Source of the DNA: Halioxenophilus aromaticivorans
GTDB taxonomy: Bacteria; Pseudomonadota; Gammaproteobacteria; Pseudomonadales; Cellvibrionaceae
Reading direction: 5' to 3'
DNA: 64,000 bases
Assembly (NCBI RefSeq): GCF_042850945.1
Contig: NZ_AP031496.1
Coordinates: 1,116,001-1,180,000 of the forward strand
Within the stretch, counting starts at the first letter, position 1. Every line of letters begins with the position of its first letter. The translations under genes and the position numbers were made by a program. Positions 1 to 8,645 of this stretch are shown one piece after another. A model generated the notes under the pieces. That model had not been told where the DNA came from. It saw only the letters and a list, made by a program, of their open reading frames with translations, and searched no databases.

Positions 1-65
1 GATTTAATTGCTGTTTGTTTTAACGAGTGCCATCGGTTGGGATTAGTCCTCTGGCCATTTTGTTG

Positions 66-87
66 GGTGGCAGTTCCCTCTGCCACC
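66..87 (-). terminator. Perfect 8-bp hairpin, possible terminator
   Basis: GGTGGCAG and CTGCCACC form a perfect 8-bp stem with a 6-nt loop. It lies 28 bases past the stop codon of the minus-strand gene at 115-510. No clear U-tract follows on either strand, so termination is only a guess. Confidence 0.35.
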
Positions 88-114
88 TCTCTGTCTACCC
101 GCTACTTGCCAGGC

Positions 115-510
115 TTATAGACCCGCGATGGCTGCCTGGTCGTTGGTTTCAGGCTGAGTGTGAGTCAGGCTCATGGTGCGGGTGCGGTTGATGGCACCGG
201 CAACGTAGGTTGTTTTGCCAGCTTCAACCGTAACCGTAACACTGCTGCGTTTTTTATCTTGTGCGGTGATAGTGTGCTCGCCGGGGGCCAAGGTTAAGCG
301 CAGGGCCGAGGCGCTTTTCAGTTTGCCGGCGGGCTCGCCATCAACCGATACGCGGTAGTACACGCCCTTAGTCTTGGCGGATTCAGACAGTCGATAAATT
401 ATCAGGTTAGGCTCTTCCGATTGGGTGGCGCTAGCCGTATCAGCCTGGGCTAGACCGATGTTAGTCATCAATGCAAACAATGCTGCGGTGGCGGCGATTA
501 AATGCTTCAT
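115..510 (-). CDS. Small exported DUF2846-like protein
   Basis: A 131-residue protein with a clear Sec signal peptide: positive start, hydrophobic stretch, and a probable cut after the Ala-Gln-Ala near residue 23. The mature part is a single beta-rich domain of about 85 residues (LIIYRL... VSVDGEPAG... LAPGEHTITA... VEAGKTTYV). This is the pattern of DUF2846/PEGA-like domains found in small lipoproteins and periplasmic proteins. There is no lipobox Cys, so it is probably soluble in the periplasm. No enzymatic motif is visible. It is divergent from the LysR gene at 677 and shares a 166-base intergenic region with it, so that regulator could control it. Family assignment is from pattern recognition only. 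Confidence 0.7.
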   Translation of the reverse strand: MKHLIAATAALFALMTNIGLAQADTASATQSEEPNLIIYRLSESAKTKGVYYRVSVDGEPAGKLKSASALRLTLAPGEHTITAQDKKRSSVTVTVEAGKTTYVAGAINRTRTMSLTHTQPETNDQAAIAGL

Positions 511-606
511 AGTGTTGCTCCCTGGTAGGTTTTGCAGTTAAAGGTGTGTTGATTGGGGTCTATGGCGTGGCAGTTTAAGGGCTGGTATTGTTGTCGTAAA
601 TTGCAT

Positions 607-640
607 ATTGTTAAACAATCATTGTTCAAAAATAAACAAT
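607..640. promoter_or_regulatory. Cluster of ATTGTT/AACAAT half-sites between divergent genes
   Basis: ATTGTT-A-AACAAT (607-619) is a perfect inverted repeat. A second pair of the same half-sites lies at 621-626 and 635-640. The cluster is 37 bases before the LysR start and about 100 bases from the divergent gene at 510. Dyads of this kind next to a lysR gene are typical operator candidates for autoregulation. Confidence 0.5.
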
Positions 641-676
641 AAGGGTTTGACAACAGAGGCTTAACAGCAGGTACTT

Positions 677-1534
677 ATGAGAGACTGGGAAAACCTGCGC
701 TTCTTTTTGGCTGTGGCGCGCTCGGGTACGGTATTGGCTGCGGCCAAGGAATTGCGCGTGAGCCACTCCACGGTGCTCAGGCGCATCGACCAATTCGAAA
801 CCAGCTTGGACAGCAAGTTGTTTCGCAAGTTACAGCGTGGCTACGAGTTAACCCAGGCCGGAGAGACTCTGTATGCCCAGGCGCAGGACGTGGCGGCAGA
901 TATCGACCGCGTGTTGGCGGATGCCGAGGGCAAAGACGACGCTACCGGTGGTGTGCTGCGGATTTCGCAGCCAGAAATCGGCATTCTAAACATGTACCCG
1001 CTGTACGCAGGGTTCCGTCGGTTGCACCCCGATATCACCTTACAAATACACAGCACCATGCAGCCTTCAAATGTGAATCAACAAGAGGTGGATATTGTGT
1101 TCCGCATTTCGGAGTCGCCACCGGATTTGTTGGTGGGGCGATGCCTAGGGCAGGTTAAAGCCAAGGCCTACGCACATCAGCAGTATCTGGCAGGGCTCGG
1201 CAGCCAGCACAATAGCGGTGATTACCAGTGGATTTTGTGGCAGCCAACGGCCGAGGCCAACCTAGCGTTGCTGGCCAGGGAGAATATCATAGACCCCAAT
1301 GTGGTCATGTACGGTGCTTCGATGCCGGACGTGGTGTCGGCTATTCACCACCAAATGGGCGCGGGTTTTTTGTCCACCCAGCAGGCAAAGTTACACCGCA
1401 ACCTAGTGCCTTTGTTTGATGGCCGGGTGTTTGCCCATTATTCAGTATGGATGCTCACCCACCGCGATCTGCGTAATAGTACACGGGTTAAAACCTTTAT
1501 GCGCTTTATGGCTGACAATCTAAACTTGGATTAA
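677..1534 (+). CDS. LysR-family transcriptional regulator
   Basis: A 285-residue protein of normal LysR length. Residues 1-60 form the winged helix-turn-helix (MRDWENLRFFLAVARSGT, then AAKELRVSHSTVLRRIDQFE), followed by the linker helix. From about residue 90 it has the periplasmic-binding-protein-like effector domain. The N-terminal sequence is typical of the subgroup that starts with RDW rather than MDL. It is divergent from the small exported gene at 115-510, and a dyad cluster lies in the shared promoter. The effector is unknown. Target genes cannot be named from sequence; the divergent neighbour is the natural candidate. Confidence 0.93.
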   Translation: MRDWENLRFFLAVARSGTVLAAAKELRVSHSTVLRRIDQFETSLDSKLFRKLQRGYELTQAGETLYAQAQDVAADIDRVLADAEGKDDATGGVLRISQPEIGILNMYPLYAGFRRLHPDITLQIHSTMQPSNVNQQEVDIVFRISESPPDLLVGRCLGQVKAKAYAHQQYLAGLGSQHNSGDYQWILWQPTAEANLALLARENIIDPNVVMYGASMPDVVSAIHHQMGAGFLSTQQAKLHRNLVPLFDGRVFAHYSVWMLTHRDLRNSTRVKTFMRFMADNLNLD

Positions 1535-1582
1535 AACAACCAAGGTTACGTTCAGCGATGGTTGCCAGTCAGCCGAAGCTAC

Positions 1583-2023
1583 TTACAAGCCCAAACGGGA
1601 ATCTTGGCTCGTACCGTAGATAACCTCAGGGTGAACTTCGGCATCGGCGGGGTTGGCATCCCGGGACATTCTCATAATCCACTGAAAGTATTTGATTTCG
1701 GCGATGGTTTTGCGCCGGCCCTCCACAAATGCAGCTCTCTTTTGGGGCAAGTGCGCACTTTGGCGCAGGCCGTCACTCATGAGCTGATGCGCTTTTAGAA
1801 GTACCTCCATCGCCGTAAGATAGCGGCCTTGGCACTTTAAGCACTCGGCCAGGCTGTGGTAACTGGTAACCACAGCTTCTACCACGTCGGAGCTGTTGTC
1901 ATTTAATAATAAGCGCTTCTCGATGTGCTCGCAGGCGCGTATGTATGCCAATTCTGCTTCGTCTAAAACTGCATTGTGTAAGTGCTGGTCGCCGCAGCGA
2001 ATGAGGTTTTGCCATACGTCCAT
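1583..2023 (-). CDS. TPR-like hypothetical protein
   Basis: A 146-residue cytoplasmic protein, all alpha-helical in pattern, with two or three tetratricopeptide-like helix pairs: AVLDEAELAYIRACEHIEKR, then VVTSYHSLAECLKCQGRY. No membrane segment or signal is present. The start is set at MDVWQN because GAGGG sits 8 bases upstream of it. A longer reading from 2065 would place the coding region inside a palindromic operator. The gene is divergent from the CopD-like gene at 2219; a Fur box and a second palindrome lie between them. Function is unknown; TPR repeats usually mediate protein contacts. Confidence 0.7.
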   Translation of the reverse strand: MDVWQNLIRCGDQHLHNAVLDEAELAYIRACEHIEKRLLLNDNSSDVVEAVVTSYHSLAECLKCQGRYLTAMEVLLKAHQLMSDGLRQSAHLPQKRAAFVEGRRKTIAEIKYFQWIMRMSRDANPADAEVHPEVIYGTSQDSRLGL

Positions 2024-2052
2024 CTGATTTGCCCTCGAGATATCGGTTGGGA

Positions 2053-2070
2053 AATGAGCGATCACTCATT
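2053..2070. promoter_or_regulatory. 18-bp palindrome, possible TetR-type operator
   Basis: AATGAGCGATCACTCATT is an 18-base palindrome with one mismatched pair. TGAGTG-type dyads are common TetR-family operators. It lies 30 bases upstream of the TPR-like gene start and next to the Fur box, so it probably covers that gene's promoter. No TetR gene is nearby. Confidence 0.4.
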
Positions 2071-2073
2071 TAT

Positions 2074-2092
2074 GTAAATAATAATCATTATC
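2074..2092. promoter_or_regulatory. Fur box
   Basis: GTAAATAATAATCATTATC matches the 19-base Fur consensus (GATAATGATAATCATTATC) at 16 of 19 positions. It lies between the divergent TPR-like gene and the CopD-like gene. This predicts iron repression by Fur of one or both. Confidence 0.7.
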
Positions 2093-2218
2093 ATTTGTTG
2101 TGGCAACCGCTTTTTACCCCCTGTTTTTCATTTTGTGCTCTGTGTATCGCTTGGGTGTGTAAATGTTGGGTATCGGTATACACTTGCGGCTTTGCTAATA
2201 AATGTAAAGGATTCCGAT

Positions 2219-2677
2219 ATGGTTATCGCACTCACGTTGCATCTGCTCAGTGCTGTTATTTGGGTGGGTGGCATGTTCTTCGCCTACGTGGCACTGCGGC
2301 CGGTAGCTGCCGCATTATTAGAGCCGCCGTTGAGATTGCAGCTCTGGCAGGCCGTTTTCGCCCGCTTTTTTATCTGGGTCAGTGTGGCGGTGGTGGTGCT
2401 GTTGGCCACGGGCCTGTGGATGATTTTGGATGTGTACGGCGGTTTCGCCAACGTGCGGCCCTACGTACACGTTATGTTTTTAATTGGTCTAATCATGATG
2501 GCCATCTACGGTCACTTGTTTTTTGTGCCCTATCAACGCCTCTGTCGCGCGGTTAACAGCGAAGATTGGCCAACAGGGGGGCAGCAATTGGCACAAATTC
2601 GCAAATTGGTGGCGGTTAATTTAAGCCTGGGCGTGCTCGTCGTCGCCGTTGCCGGCGGCGGCCGTTATTTGATGTAA
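2219..2677 (+). CDS. CopD-like integral membrane protein
   Basis: A 152-residue protein with four predicted membrane spans. The first one carries the motif LHLLSAVIWVGGMFFAYVALRP, which is characteristic of the CopD superfamily of small membrane proteins; conserved His residues lie in or next to the helices (HLL, HVMF, GHLFF). Members are thought to handle copper, heme or electron transfer, and the exact role is not known. The ATG at 2219 has AAAGGA 7 bases upstream, which favours it over an earlier in-frame start. The upstream Fur box suggests induction in low iron. The next gene starts 103 bases downstream. Confidence 0.72.
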   Translation: MVIALTLHLLSAVIWVGGMFFAYVALRPVAAALLEPPLRLQLWQAVFARFFIWVSVAVVVLLATGLWMILDVYGGFANVRPYVHVMFLIGLIMMAIYGHLFFVPYQRLCRAVNSEDWPTGGQQLAQIRKLVAVNLSLGVLVVAVAGGGRYLM

Positions 2678-2780
2678 AACGTCGCCAGTTTAAGGTGGGG
2701 ATGATTGTGTTGTCCGTCAGCGCGCGAGTGTGGCTGTCGTCTATACTGCAAGCATAGTTTAAGTAAAAGAAGTATTGTTT

Positions 2781-5570
2781 ATGAAAGCGATAGGCCTTTT
2801 TGTGCTATCGGCGATTGCGTATTTTGCTGCTGGCAAGGTGGGAGGAGTACTCAGTATACCGCCCGGCTTTGCTTCGGCCGTTTGGCCGGCCAGTGGCGTG
2901 GCGTTGGCGCTGGCATTGCGTTTTGGCTTATGGCCTGCCGCTTTAGGTGCCTGGCTGGGCAACTTGGCTACCAGTTTGGCTCTGTCGTCAGATAACTTTT
3001 CTCACATCACTTTCCCCGGTGCCATGTCCTCAGGCTCCGTGGGTTTTGCAGCTTGTCTTCAGGTTGTTATTGGCTTTTGGCTGTTTCGGCGTTTACTGGG
3101 GGAGCAGCTCGAATTAACCGTGGCCCGGGCTATCACCAGCTTTGTGTTTGTGGTTGCCATGGTGGGCTGTTTTGTTTCCTGCACCGTTAGCAGCTTCGCG
3201 CTGTGGTTTTGGGGCCTCATTCCGGCCAGTATAATCGGTTTTACCTGGGTTACCTGGTGGGTGGGCGATAGCCTAGGGGTGTTGTTCTTCACACCGTTTT
3301 TACTGACCGTGATGACGTCTAATCGGTTGGTTACGATCATTCAGAAACTGCAGATTTTACTGCCCACCACCGCTATTTTTCTCTGCACTTGGATTATGTT
3401 TTCCACCTCGCAGGAGTGGCAGAAAAAAAGCACATTATTGCAAATTGAAAACGAATCCTTAGATATTTATCACTTTATTTCTGAGCACATGCAAACCTCC
3501 GGCGATGTGCTGGCGGCCTATGATGCGTTAGTAAATAGCTTAGATAGCTTCGACCAAAATCGATTCGAAACATTTTCAGCGGTGATGCTAAAAAACAACT
3601 TGGCGCTGTACGGCGTGGGTTGGACTGAAATTGTGCCGCACAGTGAACGGGCGGCTATAGAGCAACATTACCGGGATAACGGTTATCCAGATTTCAGTTT
3701 TACACAACTAACACCCGAGGGAGCACTCATCCAGGCTTTACCTCAGGATGAATACTATCCGGTTTTGAATATCTCACCATTAGCCAATAACCACCGCGCC
3801 TTTGGCTTAAACCTGGGGGCGGATAAGGATCGTTTTGCAGCACTAAGGCAGGCGCGGGAATTGGCTAGACCCATTGCTACTGCGCCCATTGTGCTAGCTC
3901 AGGAGCTCGATAACCAAAAAGCCATAATTGTTTACCGCCCCGTATTTGGCATTAACGACAATGTTTTTAAAGGCTACGTTAGCGGCGTTATGCGGGTGGA
4001 CGGCATTATAGGCCAAGGCCTAAATCTGTTGCGCGATATTGGTTTCTCCCTGGTGTTAACGGATGTCACCAATCCGCAAAACCCACAGGGCTTAGTCCGT
4101 CAAGAGGGCCTCCGTTTGGCCGGGGTGGAGTCTTTTAATTATTTTACCTCCTTTGGAGGGCGGGACTATCAGTTAGAACTTTACCCTAATACTAATCATT
4201 CTTTGCCTAGTAAAAATTGGGTGAGTTGGGCGGTGCTTACCAGTGGCTTTTTTATTGCGGCTCTTACACAAATGTTTATTTTATCGGTGATTGGTAACCA
4301 CGGTCGTATTCGCGAAGAAGTTGATCGCAAAACACTGGATTTAAAAACTCAAACCCTTCGGGCCAATGAGGCCAGCCGGGCCAAAAGCGACTTTTTATCC
4401 AATATGAGTCATGAGTTGCGCACGCCACTCAACGCCATTATTGGCCTGATTAACCTCTGTCGAAAGACTAACCTCACCAGCCAGCAGAGTGATTATCTTT
4501 ATAAAGCAACTTTGGCATCTACCACTTTATTGTCGCTGATTAACCAAACCTTGGATCACGCTAAAATCGAAGCGGGGCGTATGGAATTATCGGTTGAGCC
4601 GTTTTCGTTGACCTACATGCTGCAGAAATTACACGCGGTATTTGACCAATCCGGCGAAGGTAAAGACATTACCTTTAACATTGTGAGCCGCGGCAGTTGT
4701 CCGGATTTGGTGGTAGGGGATGAGCTGCGCATTGAGCAAATCCTGATTAATTTATTGGGTAACGCGTTTAAATTTACCGAGGCCGGAACCATTACGCTAT
4801 CCGTGGCCTACCAGGCCGAAGTTGGTTACCAATTTGAGGTGGCAGACACCGGCTGCGGCATCCCGCAGACCTACCAAAAAGACTTGTTCACCGCCTTTAC
4901 CCAAGTGGACAGTTCCACCAGCCGTATCTTCGGTGGCACGGGTCTAGGGTTAAGCATCAGCGCCAATTTGGCGAGCATGATGAACGGAACACTGGAGTTG
5001 GTTAACAGTAGCGAGCAAGGCAGCTGTTTTAGAGTAACAGTGCCATTGCAAGTGCGCGTCAGTGAGCCGAGCATACAACTGATTACCGCGCTGCAACCCC
5101 ATGCGGCATTGGCGGTTGGTGACGTTGAGCCAGAAACTGCCATGACCAATGACAAAGCTACCCTACAACAAACCCTAAAGGATCAGCCGTTGAGGGGGGT
5201 GGTGGTGTTGCTGGTGGAAGACATTGCGCTTAATCAAATGGTAGCCGAAGGTATTCTTAAAAGCTTCGGCGCCGAGGTGATTGTCGCCGCCAATGGTGAA
5301 GAGGCGCTGGCTGCATTAGCTGGAAAGCCCGGCGTAGATCTGATTTTGATGGACGTGCAAATGCCGATCATGGATGGTTACGAGGCTACCCGAAGAATAC
5401 GTCAGCAACCGCAATTTAAGTCTCTTCCGATCCTTGCCATGACTGCAAACGCTATGGAGCAAGACATACTGTTGTGTCTGGAAGCTGGTATGGACGACCA
5501 TATCAGCAAGCCGATAGAAGCGAATACATTGTGTGAGAAGATTCTGAAAAAGACTGACCAAGCCGCTTAG
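2781..5570 (+). CDS. MASE1-CHASE hybrid sensor histidine kinase
   Basis: A 929-residue hybrid kinase. Residues 1-200 contain about eight membrane spans of MASE1 type (VWPASGVALALALRFG is diagnostic). A CHASE extracytoplasmic ligand domain spans about residues 230-430, followed by another membrane span near 490. The HisKA domain has the H-box SHELRTPLN with phospho-acceptor His544. The HATPase domain has the N-box NLLGNAFKFT and the G-boxes ADTGCGIP and GGTGLGLS. The C-terminal receiver has LILMDVQMP with acceptor Asp858, and the conserved Lys in SKP. There is no HPt domain, so a separate phosphotransfer protein is expected. The ATG at 2781 is preferred over a TTG two codons earlier because of AGAAG at proper spacing. 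The ligand is unknown. Confidence 0.93.
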   Translation: MKAIGLFVLSAIAYFAAGKVGGVLSIPPGFASAVWPASGVALALALRFGLWPAALGAWLGNLATSLALSSDNFSHITFPGAMSSGSVGFAACLQVVIGFWLFRRLLGEQLELTVARAITSFVFVVAMVGCFVSCTVSSFALWFWGLIPASIIGFTWVTWWVGDSLGVLFFTPFLLTVMTSNRLVTIIQKLQILLPTTAIFLCTWIMFSTSQEWQKKSTLLQIENESLDIYHFISEHMQTSGDVLAAYDALVNSLDSFDQNRFETFSAVMLKNNLALYGVGWTEIVPHSERAAIEQHYRDNGYPDFSFTQLTPEGALIQALPQDEYYPVLNISPLANNHRAFGLNLGADKDRFAALRQARELARPIATAPIVLAQELDNQKAIIVYRPVFGINDNVFKGYVSGVMRVDGIIGQGLNLLRDIGFSLVLTDVTNPQNPQGLVRQEGLRLAGVESFNYFTSFGGRDYQLELYPNTNHSLPSKNWVSWAVLTSGFFIAALTQMFILSVIGNHGRIREEVDRKTLDLKTQTLRANEASRAKSDFLSNMSHELRTPLNAIIGLINLCRKTNLTSQQSDYLYKATLASTTLLSLINQTLDHAKIEAGRMELSVEPFSLTYMLQKLHAVFDQSGEGKDITFNIVSRGSCPDLVVGDELRIEQILINLLGNAFKFTEAGTITLSVAYQAEVGYQFEVADTGCGIPQTYQKDLFTAFTQVDSSTSRIFGGTGLGLSISANLASMMNGTLELVNSSEQGSCFRVTVPLQVRVSEPSIQLITALQPHAALAVGDVEPETAMTNDKATLQQTLKDQPLRGVVVLLVEDIALNQMVAEGILKSFGAEVIVAANGEEALAALAGKPGVDLILMDVQMPIMDGYEATRRIRQQPQFKSLPILAMTANAMEQDILLCLEAGMDDHISKPIEANTLCEKILKKTDQAA

Positions 5571-5585
5571 TCGATCTCCTCTGAG

Positions 5586-5615
5586 ACGGCAAATCTGCCG
5601 TTTGGCGGGCTTTTT
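5586..5615 (+). terminator. Weak intrinsic terminator after the kinase
   Basis: ACGGCA-AATC-TGCCGT forms a 6-bp hairpin 16 bases after the kinase stop. A broken T-rich stretch follows (TT, then GGCGGGC, then TTTTT). It is a plausible but imperfect terminator. Confidence 0.45.
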
Positions 5616-5661
5616 AAGCCACGCGCCTAGGGCAAATCTGATCCAAACGCCTCACAAAACC

Positions 5662-5713
5662 GCTCATATGCACTCCTCATATACACTCCTCATATACACA
5701 CCTCATAGATAGC
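5662..5713. repeat. 13-bp tandem repeat, about 3.5 copies
   Basis: Units GCTCATATGCACT, CCTCATATACACT, CCTCATATACACA and a partial CCTCATAGATA follow each other with period 13. The array is in the 308-base gap before ahpC, about 170 bases upstream of its start. A related 12-bp repeat lies at 16202-16225. Confidence 0.8.
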
Positions 5714-5770
5714 CCAGGGCCCCGCTAGTCTCAGCGACAGCGCTCCATTGCCCTTGCTTATCGTTCTGCA

Positions 5771-5798
5771 TTGACTAAATTTATCGCCGCGCTAAAAA
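5771..5798 (+). promoter_or_regulatory. Candidate sigma-70 promoter for ahpC
   Basis: TTGACT (5771-5776) and TAAAAA (5793-5798) are separated by 16 bases, about 80 bases before the ahpC start. The -35 is good and the -10 is mediocre. I could not find a convincing OxyR site around it. Confidence 0.4.
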
Positions 5799-5878
5799 TC
5801 ATTAATTTCCTAAATCTCATGGGCGGACGCATACTGACCCTGTTCCTTACATAAACCGACTCAATTTAGGAGTTCACA

Positions 5879-6436
5879 ATGATTAACACCGAAATCAAAC
5901 CATTCAAAGCCACCGCCTTCAAACAAGGCGAATTCGTTGACGTAACCGAAGCCGATGTAAAAGGTAAGTGGGCGATTTTCTTCTTCTACCCAGCCGATTT
6001 TACCTTTGTTTGCCCAACAGAATTAGGTGATGTTGCGGACAAGTACGAAGAGCTGCAAAAGCTGGGCGTTGAAGTTTACTCCGTATCAACCGATACCCAC
6101 TTCACCCACAAAGCTTGGCACGATACTTCCGACACCATCGGCAAAATCAACTACTACATGCTTGGCGACCAAACCGGCACCATCACCAACAACTTTGGTG
6201 TAATGCGTGAGGGTCAAGGCCTTGCAGACCGCGCCACCTTCTTAATCGACCCAGAAGGCATCATCCAGGTGGTAGAAATCACTGCCGAAGGTATTGGCCG
6301 TGACGCCGACGACCTGCTGCGCAAAGTAAAAGCGGCTCAGTACGTTGCCACTCATCCAGGCGAAGTATGCCCAGCCAAGTGGAAAGAAGGTGAAGCTACC
6401 CTTGCGCCTTCATTGGATTTAGTTGGCAAAATCTAA
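5879..6436 (+). CDS. ahpC: Alkyl hydroperoxide reductase subunit C (peroxiredoxin)
   Basis: AhpC reduces hydrogen peroxide and organic hydroperoxides in the cytoplasm; electrons come from NADH through AhpF. The 185-residue length is typical of the Prx1/AhpC group. The peroxidatic Cys45 is in FTFVCPTE and the resolving Cys164 is in GEVCPAKW, with the classic YPADFTF and STDTHFTH motifs between. TAGGAG upstream of the ATG is a good ribosome site. ahpF follows 128 bases downstream on the same strand, the usual pair. A candidate promoter and a 13-bp tandem repeat lie upstream. OxyR-type control is known for this family, but no clear box was seen here. Confidence 0.98.
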   Translation: MINTEIKPFKATAFKQGEFVDVTEADVKGKWAIFFFYPADFTFVCPTELGDVADKYEELQKLGVEVYSVSTDTHFTHKAWHDTSDTIGKINYYMLGDQTGTITNNFGVMREGQGLADRATFLIDPEGIIQVVEITAEGIGRDADDLLRKVKAAQYVATHPGEVCPAKWKEGEATLAPSLDLVGKI

Positions 6437-6445
6437 ATGACGTTT

Positions 6446-6484
6446 GCGGCGGGCTCAGCCCGCTGCTTAGTCGCAAGACTTTTT
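6446..6484 (+). terminator. Hairpins between ahpC and ahpF, possible attenuator
   Basis: GCGGGC-TCA-GCCCGC forms a strong GC-rich stem just after ahpC. A smaller AGTC-GCAA-GACT hairpin followed by five T comes right after it. Such an arrangement could lower ahpF expression relative to ahpC by partial termination or 3'-end protection. Confidence 0.4.
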
Positions 6485-6564
6485 AGACGAAACACTTTGG
6501 CGCTGGCCAACATTTTCTTAGCCACAGTTAACCGAACACCGAATTACTAATTGGAAACATAGCC

Positions 6565-8115
6565 ATGTTAGAAGCAACAATGAAACAACAACTGGGCGCT
6601 TATCTGGAAAAGATCGTTACTCCGATCGCGTTGACAGTGTCCACCAATAGCAATGAAAAGTCGCAAGAGTTGGAATCACTTGCGCGCGAGATTTCTGAAA
6701 TGTCAGAGAAAATTTCTCTGACCGTAAACAGCAACGACAGCGGCCGTGTACCTCGCATGGTGGTTGGCCCGCAAGGTGAGCAAGGCCGAGTAACCTTTGC
6801 CGGCGTTCCGATGGGCCACGAATTCACCTCCTTGGTGTTGGCGCTGTTACAGGCTGGTGGGCATCCGTCCAAAGCCAGCCAAGAGCTGCTCAGCCAAATT
6901 AAAGGTTTGTCCAAACCCCTGCGGTTTGAGGCCTATGTGTCGCTGTCCTGTCACAACTGCCCAGACGTTGTGCAAGCCATCAATTTAATGGCGGTGCTCA
7001 ATCCCAATATTGAAGCCACCATGGTAGACGGCGGTGTCTTTCCGCAAGAGGTGGAAGAACTCGGCATTATGGCGGTGCCCACCCTGTACCTTAACGGTGA
7101 GCCCCTGGGCAACGGCCGCATGAGCCTGGAAGAAATCGTCAATAAAGTAGACGACGATGCCGATGCACGCATCGCCCAAGAACTGAACGCCAAAGCCCCC
7201 TACGATGTGTTGGTGGTGGGCGGTGGTCCGGCCGGCGCTTCGGCTGCAATCTACGCCGCCCGTAAAGGCATTCGCACCGGTATTGTGGCCGAGCGTTTTG
7301 GCGGCCAAGTGATGGACACTCTATCGATTGAGAATTTTATCTCTGTTAAAGAGACCGAAGGCCCTAAATTGGCCATGGCCTTGGAAGAACACGTTAAACA
7401 GTACGACGTAGACTTAATGACTAACCAGCGCGCTACGGCACTGCGCGAGGTGGGCAGTGTAAAAGAAGTTGAGCTGGCCTGCGGCGCGGTATTAAAAGCC
7501 AAAACCGTAATCTTGGCCACCGGCGCTCGCTGGCGAGAAATGAACGTACCCGGTGAGACGCAATACAAAACCAAGGGCGTTGCGTTCTGCCCACACTGCG
7601 ATGGGCCGCTGTTCAAAGGCAAGCCTGTGGCCGTAATTGGCGGAGGCAACTCTGGTATTGAAGCTGCCATCGACCTGGCGGGCATTACCCGCGACGTGAC
7701 TGTTTTAGAGTTCGCCGACAGCCTGCGTGCAGACGATGTGCTGGTGAAAAAGGCAGAGTCTCTTCCTAATGTGAAAATCGTGAAAAGCGCCATGACCACC
7801 GAAGTACTGGGCGCGGATGGCAAGGTAGTGGGATTGCAATATAAAGACCGCACCAGCGATGAGAGCCACGTGTTGGATGTAGATGGCATATTCGTGCAAA
7901 TTGGTTTGGTGCCTAACAGTGAATTTTTAAAAGGCGCACTGGAGTTAACCGCCCGCGGTGAAGTAGTCATCGACGCCCACGGTCAGACCTCGCTGCCTGG
8001 CGTGTTTGCCGCCGGTGATGTGACCACCACGCCGTACAAACAAATTATTATTTCCATGGGTACCGGAGCCACCGCCGCCTTAGGCGCCTTCGATTACCTA
8101 ATTCGAAACAGTTGA
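6565..8115 (+). CDS. ahpF: Alkyl hydroperoxide reductase subunit F
   Basis: AhpF is the FAD-dependent NADH:peroxiredoxin reductase that recycles AhpC. The 516-residue protein has the normal two-part layout. The N-terminal double thioredoxin-fold domain (1-200) carries the redox pair Cys129-His-Asn-Cys132. The thioredoxin-reductase-like part starts at the FAD motif VVGGGPAGASAA near residue 217 and contains the second redox centre Cys342-Pro-His-Cys345 followed by DGP. A second dinucleotide motif (VIGGGNSGIEAA) binds NADH, and AGDVT closes the FAD site. The start MLEATMKQQL aligns with the family start. A strong intrinsic terminator follows directly, ending the ahpCF unit. Confidence 0.98.
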   Translation: MLEATMKQQLGAYLEKIVTPIALTVSTNSNEKSQELESLAREISEMSEKISLTVNSNDSGRVPRMVVGPQGEQGRVTFAGVPMGHEFTSLVLALLQAGGHPSKASQELLSQIKGLSKPLRFEAYVSLSCHNCPDVVQAINLMAVLNPNIEATMVDGGVFPQEVEELGIMAVPTLYLNGEPLGNGRMSLEEIVNKVDDDADARIAQELNAKAPYDVLVVGGGPAGASAAIYAARKGIRTGIVAERFGGQVMDTLSIENFISVKETEGPKLAMALEEHVKQYDVDLMTNQRATALREVGSVKEVELACGAVLKAKTVILATGARWREMNVPGETQYKTKGVAFCPHCDGPLFKGKPVAVIGGGNSGIEAAIDLAGITRDVTVLEFADSLRADDVLVKKAESLPNVKIVKSAMTTEVLGADGKVVGLQYKDRTSDESHVLDVDGIFVQIGLVPNSEFLKGALELTARGEVVIDAHGQTSLPGVFAAGDVTTTPYKQIIISMGTGATAALGAFDYLIRNS

Positions 8116-8151
8116 TTTCGATGTTTATCAACCTCCCTCGGTTGATCTCTG

Positions 8152-8177
8152 GCCACCGCTTGCGGTGGCTTTTTTTT
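8152..8177 (+). terminator. Strong intrinsic terminator of ahpCF
   Basis: GCCACCGC-TT-GCGGTGGC (effectively 7 bp with a CTTG loop) is followed by eight T. It lies 37 bases past the ahpF stop. Confidence 0.92.
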
Positions 8178-8261
8178 GTTCGTAAACTTTATTCGGGGCA
8201 TAGAGGTCAAAGAGCTTATCTGTAGCCTAAACCTGGGTTGGGCTAAACCAAAGGACTTTTG

Positions 8262-8645
8262 ATGATTACCTATTTTTACTGGGCCATTGTGCTGTTAATT
8301 GCCGTCGCCATTTTGGCCAGCTTTGCCAAGGCAGGGCAGTGGTTAGTGGCCGTGGGCGGCTTTATAGCCGTCATGGCCATCGGCAGCTTGGCTTACTATT
8401 TTCATTTTCAGCAGGTGTTTGTAAAAAATTACGGTGGGGTGATGTCGGTAACCGTACCCGAGGGTCAGCGTCACGTTGCGGCCACCTGGAAGGACAACAA
8501 TTTATGGATTGAAAATTACGATCCGGCCACCAATACCTGCCATTTTAACGAGTACTCCAAAGGCAACCTGTTGCAGGGTAAGGTGATTATTAAAAACTGC
8601 TCGCCTGTGGCCCTAGGCGAGGCGCGTGCTACACCAAGCCCTTAA
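8262..8645 (+). CDS. Small two-span membrane protein of unknown function
   Basis: A 127-residue protein. Two hydrophobic helices fill residues 3-50 (ITYFYWAIVLLIAVAILASF, then LVAVGGFIAVMAIGSLAYYF). A polar tail of about 75 residues follows, probably outside the membrane, with two Cys (NTCHF and KNCSP) that could pair. The tail contains beta-like strands (VMSVTVPEGQRHVAATW, LWIENYDPATNTC). AAGGA sits 6 bases before the ATG at 8262, which excludes a TTG one codon upstream. It is isolated between ahpF and the glutaminase. I do not recognise the family. Confidence 0.7.
   Translation: MITYFYWAIVLLIAVAILASFAKAGQWLVAVGGFIAVMAIGSLAYYFHFQQVFVKNYGGVMSVTVPEGQRHVAATWKDNNLWIENYDPATNTCHFNEYSKGNLLQGKVIIKNCSPVALGEARATPSP

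Noticed and set aside
5701..5860. OxyR-binding site upstream of ahpC
   Set aside because: ATAG/CTAT elements are present singly (CATAGATAG) but not with the spacing of the OxyR consensus.
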